64,000 bases of DNA, taken from positions 2,108,001-2,172,000 of the forward strand of contig CM049310.1 in NCBI GenBank assembly GCA_026874595.1. Direction: 5' to 3'. Position 1 is the stretch's first letter; each line of letters starts with the position of its first letter. The notes beneath the pieces were generated by a model. It ran no database searches and was not told the DNA's origin. It saw nothing but the letters and a program-made list of their open reading frames with translations. Below are positions 23,652 to 35,467 of this stretch, piece after piece. Made by a program: the position numbers and the translations under genes. Source of the stretch: Sipunculus nudus. Its lineage: Eukaryota > Annelida > Sipuncula > Golfingiida > Sipunculidae.

Positions 23652-24005
23652 ACCAAATATACTTTTACTCATGTCAATTTACTAAATGCAGGAGTATTTA
23701 TACTCACAAATGCAAATTTGTCGACATGGTACAGAATACTTACAGAAAGTAAATTTACTAACGTGTGTATTTTTACTAACATCAGTATTGCCTGTATGTG
23801 GAAGGGCATTAAGTTACCAAACTGGGGGTTAAAAAGAGAGTTTAAAAGAACTGCAAATGTTTAAACATACTACGTGTAATAGTTATGATTTTTGCCCTGC
23901 TGATCAATATGTTTAAAGCTTTTTTCGTCTGTCATTATCAACAAGGGACCTAGAAGTTTTACATTCGCTTAAATAAGTATATTCCTTTACAATTGACAGA
24001 ACACG
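23652..24005. promoter_or_regulatory. Upstream region and splice acceptor of the Mab-21-like gene
   Basis: No gene is visible. The last bases, a pyrimidine-containing run then TTGACAG ending at 24000, look like a splice acceptor six bases before the ATG. The gene therefore probably has an upstream noncoding exon rather than its promoter here. Confidence 0.35.
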
Positions 24006-25109
24006 ATGGACCGCAGACCACGGACTGACTTTGTGTCAGGAGAGTCGTATGCCAGCCTATCTGTTGCCGTCAGGTATTTCTATCCAGATACAGACGTACA
24101 CAGAACAGCATACAAAAGTCCAATTTTCTATAACAAAGACCAATTCATGACGGGTAGTGTTGCGGAAGGCTTGAACCTACCAGTTCTCAAAGATATTGGA
24201 AAAAATCATAGACTGAATACTGACATAGACGTGATGATCAGCTTCAACTTGTCTCAAGTTAGTCCGAATGTAGGTGGCTTTTCCTTAATAGATAGCGACG
24301 AAAGACCAGGATTCTGTCATATCGCAGTAGTTACCGAAAGGAATACCGCTGACATAGAGGAGTGTTTACATCGACAGGAGGGAACTGTGTACATCAAGAA
24401 TAATATGTTCTTGAAGAAATTATTACCGGATGTGAAAACGGGGATGAGCAGGACCCCGCCTTATTTTAAGCCTTCCTGGCGTGTCAGGTACACTGACGAC
24501 CCTGGGGACAAAGGACCTTCTCCAGCGTTCACATTTACAGACGGCGGGATTATCATTTCGAATGATGTTGTCTGCTGTTTTCTTGTACCTTTAACCGAAC
24601 CCGCAAAAGCCTGGGGGGCTAGAAAACGAGATTACGGCTGGCCTACACCTGAAACGATAAAAGATGTCCTGGACACAAGTTGTTACCTTGTCAGTAAAGC
24701 CCATCCACTTAGTAAATATCCAGATATTGAGTGGCGGTACTCATTTTCCTTGGCAGAGCTAGTGCTGGCAAAGTCACTAAATCACATACAAAAGGTTTGT
24801 TACAAGGTGTTTAAAACGCTAATCAAATACAACAGGAAAACGCGTAATTTGAACATTCAGTCTTACTTTCTCAAGACTACATTCTTGTGGGCATGTGAAC
24901 AGTCTCCGCCCTTCAGCTGGGACCTGGATAGGCTGGGGAAGAAGTTTCTCTACCTCTGTGACAAGCTGGTACATTTTCTAAGAAAACATAAACTTCCTCA
25001 CTATTTTATACCGAGCAACAACCTAATAGAGCACCTTTCTAACGAGGAAGTTAAGGAATGGACCAGAGGCGTCGAGTTTATAAGACAAAATCCTCTCCAG
25101 TGTATGTGA
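24006..25109 (+). CDS. Mab-21 / cGAS-like nucleotidyltransferase
   Basis: Single open frame of 367 codons from ATG. The nucleotidyltransferase signature is present: GSVAEGL (Gly50-Ser51), TDIDVM (Asp73 and Asp75, metal ligands), and ISNDVVCCFLVPL (Asp187, probable third acid). A Trp-Pro pair at 212-213 is followed by the Mab-21 C-terminal helical domain: EWRYSFSLAELVL (242-254), IQSYFLKTTFLWACEQ (284-299) and LPHYFIPSNNL (330-340). This is the cGAS/Mab-21 fold. Family members that are cGAS-like receptors sense nucleic acid and make cyclic dinucleotides for STING; others are developmental proteins with no known catalysis. No zinc-ribbon insertion typical of vertebrate cGAS is evident. Intact acids favour a catalytically competent, cGLR-type protein, but the ligand cannot be read from sequence. 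A TGA ends the frame at 25107, yet coding sequence continues beyond it (next entry). Confidence 0.85.
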   Translation: MDRRPRTDFVSGESYASLSVAVRYFYPDTDVHRTAYKSPIFYNKDQFMTGSVAEGLNLPVLKDIGKNHRLNTDIDVMISFNLSQVSPNVGGFSLIDSDERPGFCHIAVVTERNTADIEECLHRQEGTVYIKNNMFLKKLLPDVKTGMSRTPPYFKPSWRVRYTDDPGDKGPSPAFTFTDGGIIISNDVVCCFLVPLTEPAKAWGARKRDYGWPTPETIKDVLDTSCYLVSKAHPLSKYPDIEWRYSFSLAELVLAKSLNHIQKVCYKVFKTLIKYNRKTRNLNIQSYFLKTTFLWACEQSPPFSWDLDRLGKKFLYLCDKLVHFLRKHKLPHYFIPSNNLIEHLSNEEVKEWTRGVEFIRQNPLQCM

Positions 25110-26164
25110 GACTTTTACTCACAGTACAGAGTAGAAGGTACCGCCGTAGTGCCAGACTACGTGAACACCAGGCATTTCTATCTAGCGGCTCCTGACATCC
25201 TCGGCCAGAAACCAATTAACTTTGAAGAATTAGCAACAAACGTCGAATATTCTTTTCAAATTTTGGGATTTTCTTATGCCATCTTATGCAGTCATGAAAT
25301 GGTTTAATCCATTGCCAAGACTGAAATGAATATAGAAAAGGAAATGTTGCAAAGTGAAAGAGATCAGAAATTGAACGATGAACTGAATCTAAATCTAAAC
25401 TTAATTAGAACCTATGTAAAATACATTGAGCTGGTGCCAAAGCTGGTAAACCTCCTACCAGAGACACGGGTGGATGTGCCTCAATCTGGACACGTTATTC
25501 AAGCGTACGTGTCGACGATTTTACACACGGAGTTAGCATGTCTGTACTTTCAGAAGTCGCAGATTGGGGACAACAACCCTGATGTTAGAAATAGTCTATG
25601 TCAAGAAGCAGATCGATACTTTCGTGAAGACCTTAATTTTCACGTATGTCCGGAAGGTTTTAAGTTTCAGGTCAAATATGCCAGTTGTCTTGTGGTTCAA
25701 GGACGTTTTATTGAGGCTTTCAGATTATTGCAGCAACATTTGGAAGAAATTAAAAATTCCTTGTGTTTCGTTACGTATAACAGATATACGGACAAAAATG
25801 TAGAGCCAACATTAAGAGTAGTTCATGAGTATGAAGGGGCCGATATCTGTTACAGTGCAGGAACATTGGGGCACTTCCTACTAGCCATCTGCTGCAAGGA
25901 GGTTTTGAAAAGTTCTGTAGAGATTCGCAAAGACTATTGCCACTTTTGGTCGGACCCGACAACCTACGTCACAGAGGTTTACATTTACAAGAAGATCCGG
26001 TCCTTTTTTACGCCTGTCTTTCACTCAGATATGGAAATGTGCACGAGGCATTGTGTGTTTTAACAAAAGCAGCTGTCGGTCATATACCCGAAATGTACAA
26101 GCGTTATTGTGTGGCCAAGATGGTCAAGTTGTTGGGGAATCCGATTTGTATCCTCTCTTATTAG
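25110..26164 (+). pseudogene. In-frame tail of the Mab-21-like gene, broken by stops and a frameshift
   Basis: Directly after the TGA at 25107-25109, 65 sense codons in the same frame run to a TAA at 25305 and include LGQKPINFEELATNVEY. The frame then continues to 26063 (ATG at 25326) and looks coding: VIQAYVSTILHTELACLYFQ, FKFQVKYASCLVVQGRFIEA and AGTLGHFLLAICCKE resemble TPR-like paired helices. Near 25940-25990 the frame changes by two: EDPVLFYACLSLRYGNVHEA continues the helical pattern to a stop at 26162. Many molluscan Mab-21 proteins have a helical tail of this kind. Together the block would encode about 700 residues with three lesions. It is either a young pseudogene, a gene shortened to its enzyme domain, or a locus with assembly errors. 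Confidence 0.7.
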
Positions 26165-26242
26165 CTTACAGAATAGTTGATGTTTGGGAAACTACTCCAC
26201 TATTCCTGCATCTTTACACCTAAAGCCGTCACCACTGACAAC

Positions 26243-26244
<2 letters not shown>

Positions 26245-26294
<50 letters not shown>

Positions 26295-26300
26295 ATATAT
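26245..26300. repeat. TA microsatellite
   Basis: About 42 bases of pure TA, then an interrupted TATG/TA tail. Open frames of repeating Tyr-Ile across it are artefacts. Confidence 0.95.
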
Positions 26301-26456
26301 TGTTAGATGGTGTATGCAGCGATTATTATCTATCTCGTCTATTTTGTTTAAGGTTTTGTTAGATATATAGTTATGTGCCCTTGATTTGGCTGAAGGCGAT
26401 GTCGTGTACAGTGTTAAAATATTTTTGACATCTGAGTTATTTGTTACATATATACA

Positions 26457-26640
26457 CAGTGAAACCCCTGTGGGGCGGACAGTCACGGGACCGAAAGATT
26501 TGTCCGTTATAGCGGGTTGTCCGCCCCAGAGAGGGTCGGGCCCAGGAGGTGCGGTTGAGACCATGTATGGGACTAAACCAACCATGAAAGCCAGTATTTT
26601 TATTTAATATTTGATCTGACATATATGTGATATGTGAATA
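26457..26640. mobile_element. Tigger/pogo-like element remnant
   Basis: Just after a TATATACA flank comes CAGTGAAACCCCTG, a terminus type shared by pogo/Tigger-like non-autonomous elements. GGGGCGGACAGTC (26472) pairs with GGTTGTCCGCCCC (26514) as a hairpin. The other end was not recognised, so it is a partial copy. Confidence 0.45.
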
Positions 26641-27124
26641 AAATCTATTGCAACCGGTTGTTGTGTTCTATTTTTATCTTAAAATGAGCCTTTATTATAA
26701 ACAGGAACATTTTCGTCATTACTTGTGAGAAAATAATATTCTAACATTGGTCGACATCGACCGGACTTACTCGTAGGCGTCTCAACGTATTTCTGAACTA
26801 GGTCCGTAAAATTTCCTAATTACTCACTCTTTCCGTGATATTAAAAGAATCGCAAATGAAATAAATAAATTTATGACATTTCGTTCAATTAAAAATTCTA
26901 CGTGATCGTTATCAAACGTGATAAATAAATGTATGATATCATATGCGCCTTAAAGTCGCCATATAGGTGCATTATAAACGTCTTTGATCGTCAAGACCTC
27001 TCGCCCGGACCAGCGACACCTGGTGTGTTCTGTAGGTGATGACGTCAGCCCACAAGAAGATATCAGGGTAAGTGTACATCTCCTGTCACCGACTTTCACT
27101 ATTAGATAGTCAGACACTTAAACA
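26641..27124. other. No gene supported
   Basis: A GTAAGTG donor-like site occurs at 27070, 55 bases before the repeat at 27125. No convincing exon precedes it. Confidence 0.4.
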
Positions 27125-27835
27125 TACGCTCTTTACACAGCGCTTTACCTATAGGGCTACTACCTATATCGTAAGGCGCTGTTTGTTATGACCTCGTATC
27201 CTGAATTGCTACACCAGAGGGGAGCACTGTATATATGTCCAATCAGATGAGACCGTGTGCTGGAAGACAAAGCCAAGCGAGGAATACACGGAGCCAATCA
27301 TGTTCATTTCGTTTTGAGTGACATCTCATCGCCCCGCGTAACCGTCTGAACAGGCCACAGGCTCAGAGAGAATTGCCCCTGACATGGTTTGCTTAGGGCC
27401 TTGTGGGCACATAGGATGCTCGGCCGGTGAGCTGTAATTCAAACGAAACGTAACAACAAAGGCTGCGTGCACACCTCGCTGGCTTGTTTCAGTTCTGCAT
27501 ACAACAGATACATGGCTACGCTAACACAGTCATAATGTCATAATCGAATCAGTCGATGATGCGAGAATGCAGAGGGAGCAATTTAAATTCGACCGGAAAC
27601 TCATCAAGCGGCGCTTGAAGCGCAGCAATGGGCGGAGCCAGGATGCCTGTCGAGTGTTTGTTTATTGGCATCTGATTGGCTGCTTGTCACACCATACGCA
27701 CATTTATTTCAGCGGACAACGAACCGCCATCTGGTGTCTAAATATATCATAAACGGTCAAAGCTGGCAGCGTGAAAATCAGTTGCTTCTTTAGAAGCGCA
27801 AGATTTCCGCTACCTCGGGAGCGTAACTTAAACAT
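27125..27835 (+). repeat. 0.7-kb dispersed repeat, copy 1
   Basis: This block is near-identical to 62970-63675 in the same orientation. Both begin TACGCTCTTTACACAGCGCT, with a foldback (ACAGCGCTT...AAGGCGCTGT) in the first 60 bases, and end CTCGGGAGCGTA. No transposase is visible, so it is non-autonomous or the fragment of a larger element. Confidence 0.9.
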
Positions 27836-28244
27836 TGTCATGAATGTATTAAAACTTTTATAATTTCCATATCGAAATATTGTTAAGAGACACGTCACTA
27901 ACAATAAATTTACTGAGAGAACAAACGATTATTCAGGACATTCTTTTTATGCTTTCTGTTTTTATGGAATATTCTATTCCAGATTAAATCGCAACAAAGT
28001 GTACTGAAATTATTGAGTAAGTCTGTATATTTGTTTCAGAAATTCCTGCTTGATACCGGCAGAATGCAGGGATGACGTCTTGGCTTACGTCACCTGTATA
28101 CCTTTTCTGGAGGATATTTGTAGAGAAACATGATGAATATTAAAAATCGCTTGTCACTTGCATGTGATAGTCTAGGCTGGTCGTATATTATAGAATCATG
28201 ATAACATAAATTACCTCATTTTTCCTATAGCATGTAACACAGAT
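27836..28244. other. No gene supported
   Basis: An acceptor-like TTGTTTCAG at 28040 is followed by a short cysteine-containing open stretch ending at a TGA near 28131. This is not enough to call an exon. Confidence 0.4.
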
Positions 28245-28640
28245 AATTTTAGCTTATCTGACTATAAGTCATCTGAGCTATAGTTATGGTCCATCGTCTC
28301 TTGTCAGTCTGCTCGTCTTTCCGTCCGTTAGACTGGCACGTTTTGAAACCGTAAGACCAACGATTCCACAATATCGGCATAATGTTAGATATCCTCAAGA
28401 TCTCCTACCAAACCGAAAACTGGGTCACTAAGACTTCGTTCTTTCGAGAAATTAAGAAAAACCTCAATTTTCTATTGAAAACCAATTCTCATACTTTAGG
28501 ACTTTTCAAATCCGCTCATCTGTTTTTCTTCATATTTATGATAAATATTCCCCTATATAGTTCCTATGTACATGCCGGAAATTAGGTCAGTATCACGTAA
28601 TTCTTAAAAGTTACGGGTCCAAACATAATGCACTTTTTAA
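28245..28640 (-). repeat. R1 family copy (short, minus orientation)
   Basis: Terminal palindrome TCTGACTATAAGTCATCTGA near 28257, then CCGTCCGTTAGACTGGCACG and CAAGATCTCCTACCAAACCG, ending against the GGGACCCATGGGTC of the next copy. Same order as 50057 onward. Confidence 0.8.
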
Positions 28641-30070
28641 AACAAGGGACCCATGGGTCACATCGCTCAGCTGAATTTTGGAAAAAAAATATCAGCAACT
28701 AAAAATTTTTTTTTTCTTTGGGTTTTCATGTATATTAGCATTTGAAAAGCTAAGAGAAAATGGCCCTGCTAAAATGAAACTCTGTAAATTATAGAATAAT
28801 GAGCATAAGCTAAAGCATATGCACTGTGTAATAAATGAAACCTGTGGCCTGAAACCATTTAAAGATGCACCAAGGGGAAAAATGGGCCTACAGTATAAGT
28901 GTTATATAAAAGTTACATTTCATAAACAAATAACGTGTGAAGATAATTAAGTTTTCAAAAGTCAAATATATTGCCATATGAGTTAAAAATTAATCCCACA
29001 AAGATTGACCAATATTCCTGATTTTAAGTTTAACAGTGTTATTCTGTGTATTGAGGGAACGGGTGGGGGAAGGGGTCTCTGTTGTTACTGCTCATTGCTG
29101 AAAAAAAAGTGAAATTATAAGATTCCTTATTTAAAGTACAGGTCTGTCAACAGAAGGGGGGGGGGGGGGGGGGGGGAGAAAGGCTCCTTATGGTATTAAC
29201 TGCAGACAGCCTGATCAAGCTTAACAAGAGAGAGGGCTTGCCCGAGTGATGGGATTACATAACAGCCCCATGAGCATAGAGAGTGGTAGCATAGAGAGTT
29301 GCACTGAATGACCTACATTGACCAAAGTGGACTGCTTGACAATGTAAGGGAATACAACAAGAGCCTCCAAAAAATCAATAACTAGCCTAATTTTGCAGCT
29401 TTTATTTTCAAATTTCAGATTTTAACAGATTAAATCCTTATGTGTACATGCTGTGAAAATTAAATACACAGTTCTTACAGGAAAGAAACGTGCCGTGGAC
29501 AAAGTTAGGCAAAATTTAAGGTACTGATTTTATATTTTGCCAATATTTAAAAAAAATTAACAGATTTTGGTCTAATTTTTGGCATACAATTAAATTTTGA
29601 TTAATTAAAATTGTATAATTGAAAAAAGTTCCTACCTTTAACACTTTTGGTCCTAAGTGACCAAATATCTTTCCTGATTCTTTTACAAAGTCCATTATGT
29701 TTGGGCCCATAACTTTTTTAAATTAAATAATACTGACTTAATTTCTGGCATGTTCATAGGAACCATATAGAGGAATATTTATGGTAAATATGAAGAAAAC
29801 CAGATGAGTGGTTTTGAGGCAGTCCTGAAGTGTGAAAATAGATTTCTAATAAAAAAAAATGAGGTTTTCCTTAATATCTCGAAGAAACAAAGTCCTCTAG
29901 ACCCAATTTTCGGCATGGTAGGAGATTTTGGGGATTTCTAACTGTATGCCGAATTTCAGATTCGTAGGTCTAATGGTGTCGAAACGTGCCAGTCTTACGG
30001 ACGGACATACGGACGGACGACAGACAAAGGACCACGACTATAGCTCAGATGACTTATAGCCAACTGAGCT
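28641..30070 (+). repeat. R1 family copy
   Basis: It begins AACAAGGGACCCATGGGTCA and ends with a GGACGGACGGACG tract, CACGACTATAGCTCAGATGA and a final CTGAGCT palindrome half. The interior is closely similar to 52955-54518 in the same orientation (shared AGAAAATGGCCCTGCTAAAA, GCTTGACAATGTAAGGGAAT). A G21 tract sits inside at 29156. No coding capacity. Confidence 0.85.
29156..29176 (+). repeat. Poly-G tract (21)
   Basis: Within an R1 copy; the related copy at 52.9-54.5 kb has G-runs at 53482 and 53586 in the same neighbourhood. Confidence 0.9.
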
Positions 30071-30614
30071 AAAAAATATGATTTTGAAATGAGGCACATG
30101 CTGGTTTGTGTGAAAATAAATATAAGCTGTATTATGAGTTGTTGGTGTTTAGCTTATGTATGATTTTTATAGTTTCTTTGGAGACAGGGAAGAGATTGAT
30201 TTAATTTATTTTATTAACAAATGGAGTGCTATTGTCATACAGATTTTGACTTGGCCATATAACTGATAAGCGGCACATATAAGATAAGAGTTTAACTATT
30301 TATTAAAATTTAATAACATATATTGTGCAAAATATAATTTTTGTTAAAAATAATAAGAGAATCATATGATTTTTTAAAATAAAATATAACTGAAATGACT
30401 ATTAAAATAATATTATAGAATATAATCATGAATGCATTCATGAATACATTTTGAAAGTAAACACTGGTATTCAAATACTTTCATTTTTACCTTATTCCCA
30501 TTCTTATGCAAGAAATTTTATTATGGAGTACATATTCATGTTAAGTATTTGCACCATGTCTGGTATTCATTCACTTTTAGCCAAACAATGATGTTGAGAA
30601 TCCAGAATATAAAG
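30071..30614. other. AT-rich spacer between two R1 copies
   Basis: No gene, motif or repeat supported. Confidence 0.5.
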
Positions 30615-32467
30615 AAAGGACCCATGGGTCACGGCGCCCAGCTTAAGTTTTGCAAATGCAAAAGATGAAAAATATTCTATTGTAATGTTTTTCATTTATA
30701 TAAGCATATGAGAAGCTAAGAGGAAAGGGGCCCTCCTACTTGGTTATAGTAAAGTTCTAAAAATATGATTGCAAACTTATACTCTGACAAGACTGTCATG
30801 AAGAAAAACAGTAAAAGTTTTGAGATACTGTGATGCAAATGAAAAAAATACAGATGGACAGGCAAGTGGACAGAATGGACTAATACCTTTAATTCACTTT
30901 CAGAGGAATAATGCATTTAAGTTTATATATAAGCCTATTTTTTTGCATATTCACTTTTTCTATCAATAGTTTTTATCTGATTCATTTTTTTTATTTACAA
31001 GTGTTATAAATTTGTAATAAAAAAACTGAAAATATAAGTTAAAATATTAGAATTATAAGTTGCAATCATTATATATCCAGATTGTAGCTCATATTGGGTC
31101 ATATTTTGAATACACATATAATTTATTATTTTTATATCAAATGTTTAAACTGAATTTAAAAGGAAAAAATGCCACAACATGGCATCTACAAGATTATTCC
31201 TTGAATCCCTATTAAAAAGTTTTGCACATTGGAGTTTTCAGGACATGCTTAATTTTATTCACCGAAATAAAATAAAAGATTCAGTAAATTTGATAAAATA
31301 AAATCATTTTTTCAAATAAAGTATACACACTGTTGGTTGAATGAGGGACAAACAATATCATTATGCTAATTACTATCTCAGCTATAATTAATTACTGGAA
31401 TTAATAGTCAATTTCACACCTGGTGAAGTTTTACTCTTCTGAAGTAAGGAATTACTTATCTGATGAACATCCACACTTTCATAGCAATACATCACTTTGT
31501 GGACACAATTAAATGTGCACTTTAATCATTGTAACCCTGGTGGTACAATACAAAATCTAAAATGTAGCATAGCCAAGAATAAAATAAAATACAGAAAATT
31601 ATAAGATTCATCTAGTTTATGCACCAGCTGGGGGGGGGGGGGGAGTGCAGGGCAGATGGGAAGCCTGCTAGTACTGGCAAAACTGAGCCAAGGCAAGCCG
31701 CCTGGGGTGGGTTACATAATGCAAGTGAAGGCTGTACTACTAGGTGGGCTAGATGTAAACAACACTTGACATGGTGTATGAAAACTTGAATAAAAGCTAC
31801 TCTTTTCAAACAAATCCTTTGAAATTTCAGATTTTAAAAGATTTTATCCTAATGTATATATGCTGTGAAAATTAAATCAACAGTGCTTACAGGGAAAAAA
31901 CGTGCCATTGCCAAAGTTGGACAAAATTTAAGGTATTGATTTTTAATTTATGCTAATAACTTGAAATATTTGCAAAATTCCGATCTAATTTTGGGTAAAC
32001 AATTGAATCTTGATTAAATAAAGTTATATTCCTGAAAAAAAAGTCTCCAGCTTCAGCAATTTCATGTTAAGTGAGCAAATATATTTCCTGATTTTTTAAA
32101 AAATTGCTTTATATTTGGGCCCATAACTTCAAAATAATACCCAATACTGACCTAATTTTTGGATGTGCACAGAAAATGTATGGAAGAATATGAATACTAA
32201 ATATGATCAAAAACAAGATCAGTGGTTTTGATATTAGGCAGCCTTGAAGTGTAACAATGGCTTTTTTTATGGAAAACGGAGGTTTTTCCTTAATATCTCG
32301 AAGGAACGAAGTCCTAATGACCCAATTTTCGGTATGGTAGGAGATTTTGGGGACATCTAATGGTATGCAGAATTTTGGATTCATAGGTTCAACGGTTTTA
32401 AAACGTGCCCTGTTAACGGACGGACGGACGGACGACGGACAAAGGATGACTTATAGTCAGCTGAGCT
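30615..32467 (+). repeat. R1 family copy
   Basis: Begins GGACCCATGGGTCACGGCGC and ends GACGGACGGACGG, then GATGACTTATAGTCAGCTGA. It is the inverted counterpart of 50057-52300; for example TCATGAAGAAAAACAGTAAA at 30796 is complementary to the sequence near 52150. A G14 tract at 31630 matches the C14 tract at 51268. Confidence 0.85.
31630..31643 (+). repeat. Poly-G tract (14)
   Basis: Conserved between inverted R1 copies (C14 at 51268-51281), so it predates their spread. Confidence 0.9.
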
Positions 32468-33060
32468 AAAAATCAGGAAAGATATTGACTAACTTGACAT
32501 GATAATTGTTTGAGTTAGAGACTTTATATCTTCAGGGATATAACTTTATTTAATCAAGATTTAATTGTACACCAAAAATGAGATCTGAATGTTGTAATTT
32601 TTTAAAAGTTATTAGCATAATCAGTATCTTAAATTTTGCTCAACTTTGACCATGGCACATTTTTTTTCTCTGTAAGCAATGTTGATTTAATTTTCATATC
32701 ATGCACACGTAAGGATTTCAGCTTCTTAATTCTGAAATTTGAAAGTAATTGACCAAAAAACTGTAGCTATTATTAAGTTTTTATGGGACCATTTCACATC
32801 TGGGCTATGCTGAAACCCCTTAATTTAATTTTCACAGACGGTACACATAAGGATTTGATCTGTTAAATTCTGATATTTGAAAATAAAAGCTAAAAAATTA
32901 GGCTAGTGATTGAAATTTTTTTTCCAGAGGCTCTATTGTATTCATTGCATTGTCAAGCTCCAGGCCGAACACTTCTGGTCACTACAGCCCAGCCTGGGTT
33001 ACCTTATTTATGATGCAACACTGGTCCAGCACCTCTGCTATCACAGGTGTACAGTTATTC
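32468..33060 (-). repeat. Partial R1 copy, minus orientation
   Basis: Matches the interior of the 50.4-50.85-kb copy: AATCAGGAAAGATATTGACT, then TTTAATCAAGATTTAATTGT, then AAAATTAGGCTAGTGATTGA and GAGGCTCTATTGTATTC. Confidence 0.7.
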
Positions 33061-33069
33061 TCATGTCAA

Positions 33070-33091
33070 CCCCCCCCCCCCCCCCCCCCCC
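33070..33091 (-). repeat. Poly-C tract (22)
   Basis: Longest mononucleotide G/C run in the window. Confidence 0.9.
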
Positions 33092-33235
33092 AAGTGTATT
33101 GCAATAATTATTATTGTTTGAACTGAACTTCTTTAATTGTTAATTTGTTTCCACTCCATTGTACAACAATTTTTTTTTGAAAAAGTTAATCAAGAAGTAA
33201 TCCAGAAGATGCCATGTTGTAGTAGTGTAGCGTTT

Positions 33236-33770
33236 TTATACGCCCGTCTATAAGACGGGACTATTATGGCATACCCATCGTCCGTCCGTCTGTTCAGTAT
33301 GTCCGTCCGTCCGTTAACTTTAAGTGTCACTTACTGATAAACTCACCTTAACTACTTATCAATAGATCATCTCGCCCGAGTTCGATTATGGGCAAAATCT
33401 ATGTACATTTAGTCAGGTCTGAGGTTACTAGGCTACTTTTTGGTGTCGCCGCGATAACTTACGAGGAATATGATTTTGATAAAACTCGAGAGAAATGTTA
33501 TTCCATAAAATATCTCGCCTTAGTTCGATTTCCAGCAAAATCCAAGCATATTTAATGAGGCCAGAGGTCACCACACTTTTGAGGCAGCACGGAGACTTAC
33601 CAAAAATCATATGGATTTTCATGAAACTCATTTTACCAATAGAGTTTCTCATCTCAGTTACATTCTCAGGAAAATTCATGCATATTTAATGAAATCAGAA
33701 ATATAATAACAATAGACAAAAATATGCAACGGGCGTATTATGCACCATTTGCGGTGCATTTGTTAAAGAA
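33236..33770. mobile_element. Non-autonomous element with ATACGCCCGT ends
   Basis: ATACGCCCGT at 33238 is mirrored by ACGGGCGTAT at 33729. Next to the left end are a palindrome (CCCGTCTATAAGACGGG) and a CGTCCGTCCGTC tract; next to the right end is a hairpin (TGCACCATTTGCGGTGCA). Open frames on both strands inside (33428-33689) show no domain. Confidence 0.75.
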
Positions 33771-34147
33771 ATTAATTTCCTTTTAAATTATTAAAGCGAA
33801 TTAAAATATAATTAAACCCATCAGTGTTATTATCTGACAAAATTAAGGATAAATGGTGATGCAATTTAGAATTGTGAATCAACTTATATATTCAGATATA
33901 TATGTTATACTGTAAATGTAAAGTTAAATTTATAAACTTGAAAAGATGATGTAATAATGAGTATCTCATGCAAACATTTGTTCATTATTTTCCTGCCTTA
34001 ATAGAATGGGAATAATAGTGATTTTTTCCCATCTCTGTTTTTAAAATTATTAATAATTATGAATTAAGTTTCCTCTTGCTTAAATTGCCTTGAATTTCAT
34101 AAGCTGTGTGTATATAGAGAGGTGTTGTCACTCCCACCATTAGCCCT

Positions 34148-34165
34148 CCCCCCCCCCCCCCCCCC
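34148..34165 (-). repeat. Poly-C tract (18)
   Basis: Uninterrupted cytosines on the + strand. Confidence 0.9.
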
Positions 34166-34394
34166 GAACCCTTGCACCTTTGGAATGGCCCTCGCACCCT
34201 TTGAATTGCCCATTCGTTTTATAGCAATTGTATAAAGATTTATTAAATGAGAAAAAAAATAGAGTAATGAAAAAAATAGGATCTAATTGAAACACATAGA
34301 GTCTTTTCTTAGCAGAATGGGACATAAAGTGATCATAAAGTTAAATATATAATAATCATGAAACAAATTATTTCTTTAAGCACAGTTGAATGTG

Positions 34395-34411
34395 CCCCCC
34401 CCCCCCCCCCC
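34395..34411 (-). repeat. Poly-C tract (17) followed by (CT)n
   Basis: Cytosines followed directly by CTCTCTCTCTC. Confidence 0.9.
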
Positions 34412-35321
34412 TCTCTCTCTCTCCATCCACCCACCCCCTCCTCCCTACCCCTTCCAAAAAGACAGGCTCAATAAACAAGATAAAACTTATATTTTCATTT
34501 TTTTTATATTTTGCATATAAAGTTCTATTCCTCCATATATTTCCTATGTACAAGCCTGTAGAAATTAGGTCAATATTGCGTAATTTATAGAAGTTATGGG
34601 CATCAACATGAATAGACCTTATCCGGAACTCCCTGTAAGCTGACCACTGGCCTGCAGGTGGTACAAACAGTGTCTGGTGGCCAGAGGCTGTGACTCACAG
34701 CAGTAGGCTGGACATAGGGAAGTGTGTATAATCTAGGGTCCCTATCACTTACATATAGGTAAATGACCATAAATAATCAGAATTAAATGCTGCCAGATGG
34801 ATAACATAGGCAGCTACTTAAGCTACACATAGAAGCCGTGAGATTTATTAATATCCCAAATTGAGATCACAGGAGAAATAAATCAGACTGGATACACGGG
34901 CCAATAACCTCTTGAATGTAAATAAGACAGCAACAGTGTTTATATCATGCTTCATTTTTAACTAATTTTTGTATCTATCGATAAAGGTGTTATTAGCATT
35001 AATGACGGTTTTTGGGAAAATGTCAATTATATCTTTAAAAAATAATGACTTCTAAGGATTAATAGTCCAACACATGTAGGGCTTTTAACACATGATATTG
35101 AACCACTAGTTGTAAAAGTATTGCAAACAATCAACTGATTGTTTGATTCCTTATTTCCTCTAATAATAATGAGTACATAATCATATTATATCATAATACA
35201 GAACTTGAATATAAACAAAACAGAATTAGAATACAGATATAATACTTCAAGTTTGAATGCTCTGTTCCTGTTATGTATGTCTTCAGTTATCATATAGTTG
35301 CATTGTTGAGTGGGGGTGTGT

Positions 35322-35337
35322 GGGGGGGGGGGGGGGG
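35322..35337 (+). repeat. Poly-G tract (16) in a G-rich stretch
   Basis: Extends into a G-rich region to 35400 (GGGGGAGGGGGTGGGGGA). Confidence 0.9.
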
Positions 35338-35411
35338 AGGGGGTTGACTCGCAAGGGGGAGGGGGTGGGGGATGACAGGCGTGGGAAGGTAATCAGAGTT
35401 GGGACAAAACA

Positions 35412-35467
35412 GATATATATATTTATATATATAATTGTATATAATTATATATGATTATATATATATA
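35412..35467. repeat. TA-rich microsatellite
   Basis: Imperfect TA/ATAATT repeat inside the 34.6-36.5-kb element. Confidence 0.8.

Larger units (their letters stand above)
33771..34611. other. Poly-C tracts and an R1 fragment; no gene
   Basis: AT-rich. Sequence from about 34440 to 34611 is an R1 piece in minus orientation that is cut by the element starting at 34612. Confidence 0.55.

Noticed and set aside
25107-25109. TGA as selenocysteine in the Mab-21-like gene
   Set aside because: No SECIS-like structure was recognised, a TAA follows 66 codons later, and the family has no selenoprotein members that I know of.
27037-28131. Two-exon gene around the 27.1-kb repeat (donor 27070, acceptor 28040)
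   Set aside because: The first exon has no defined start or open frame, and the second is 30 codons without a recognisable motif. Splice signals alone are too weak.
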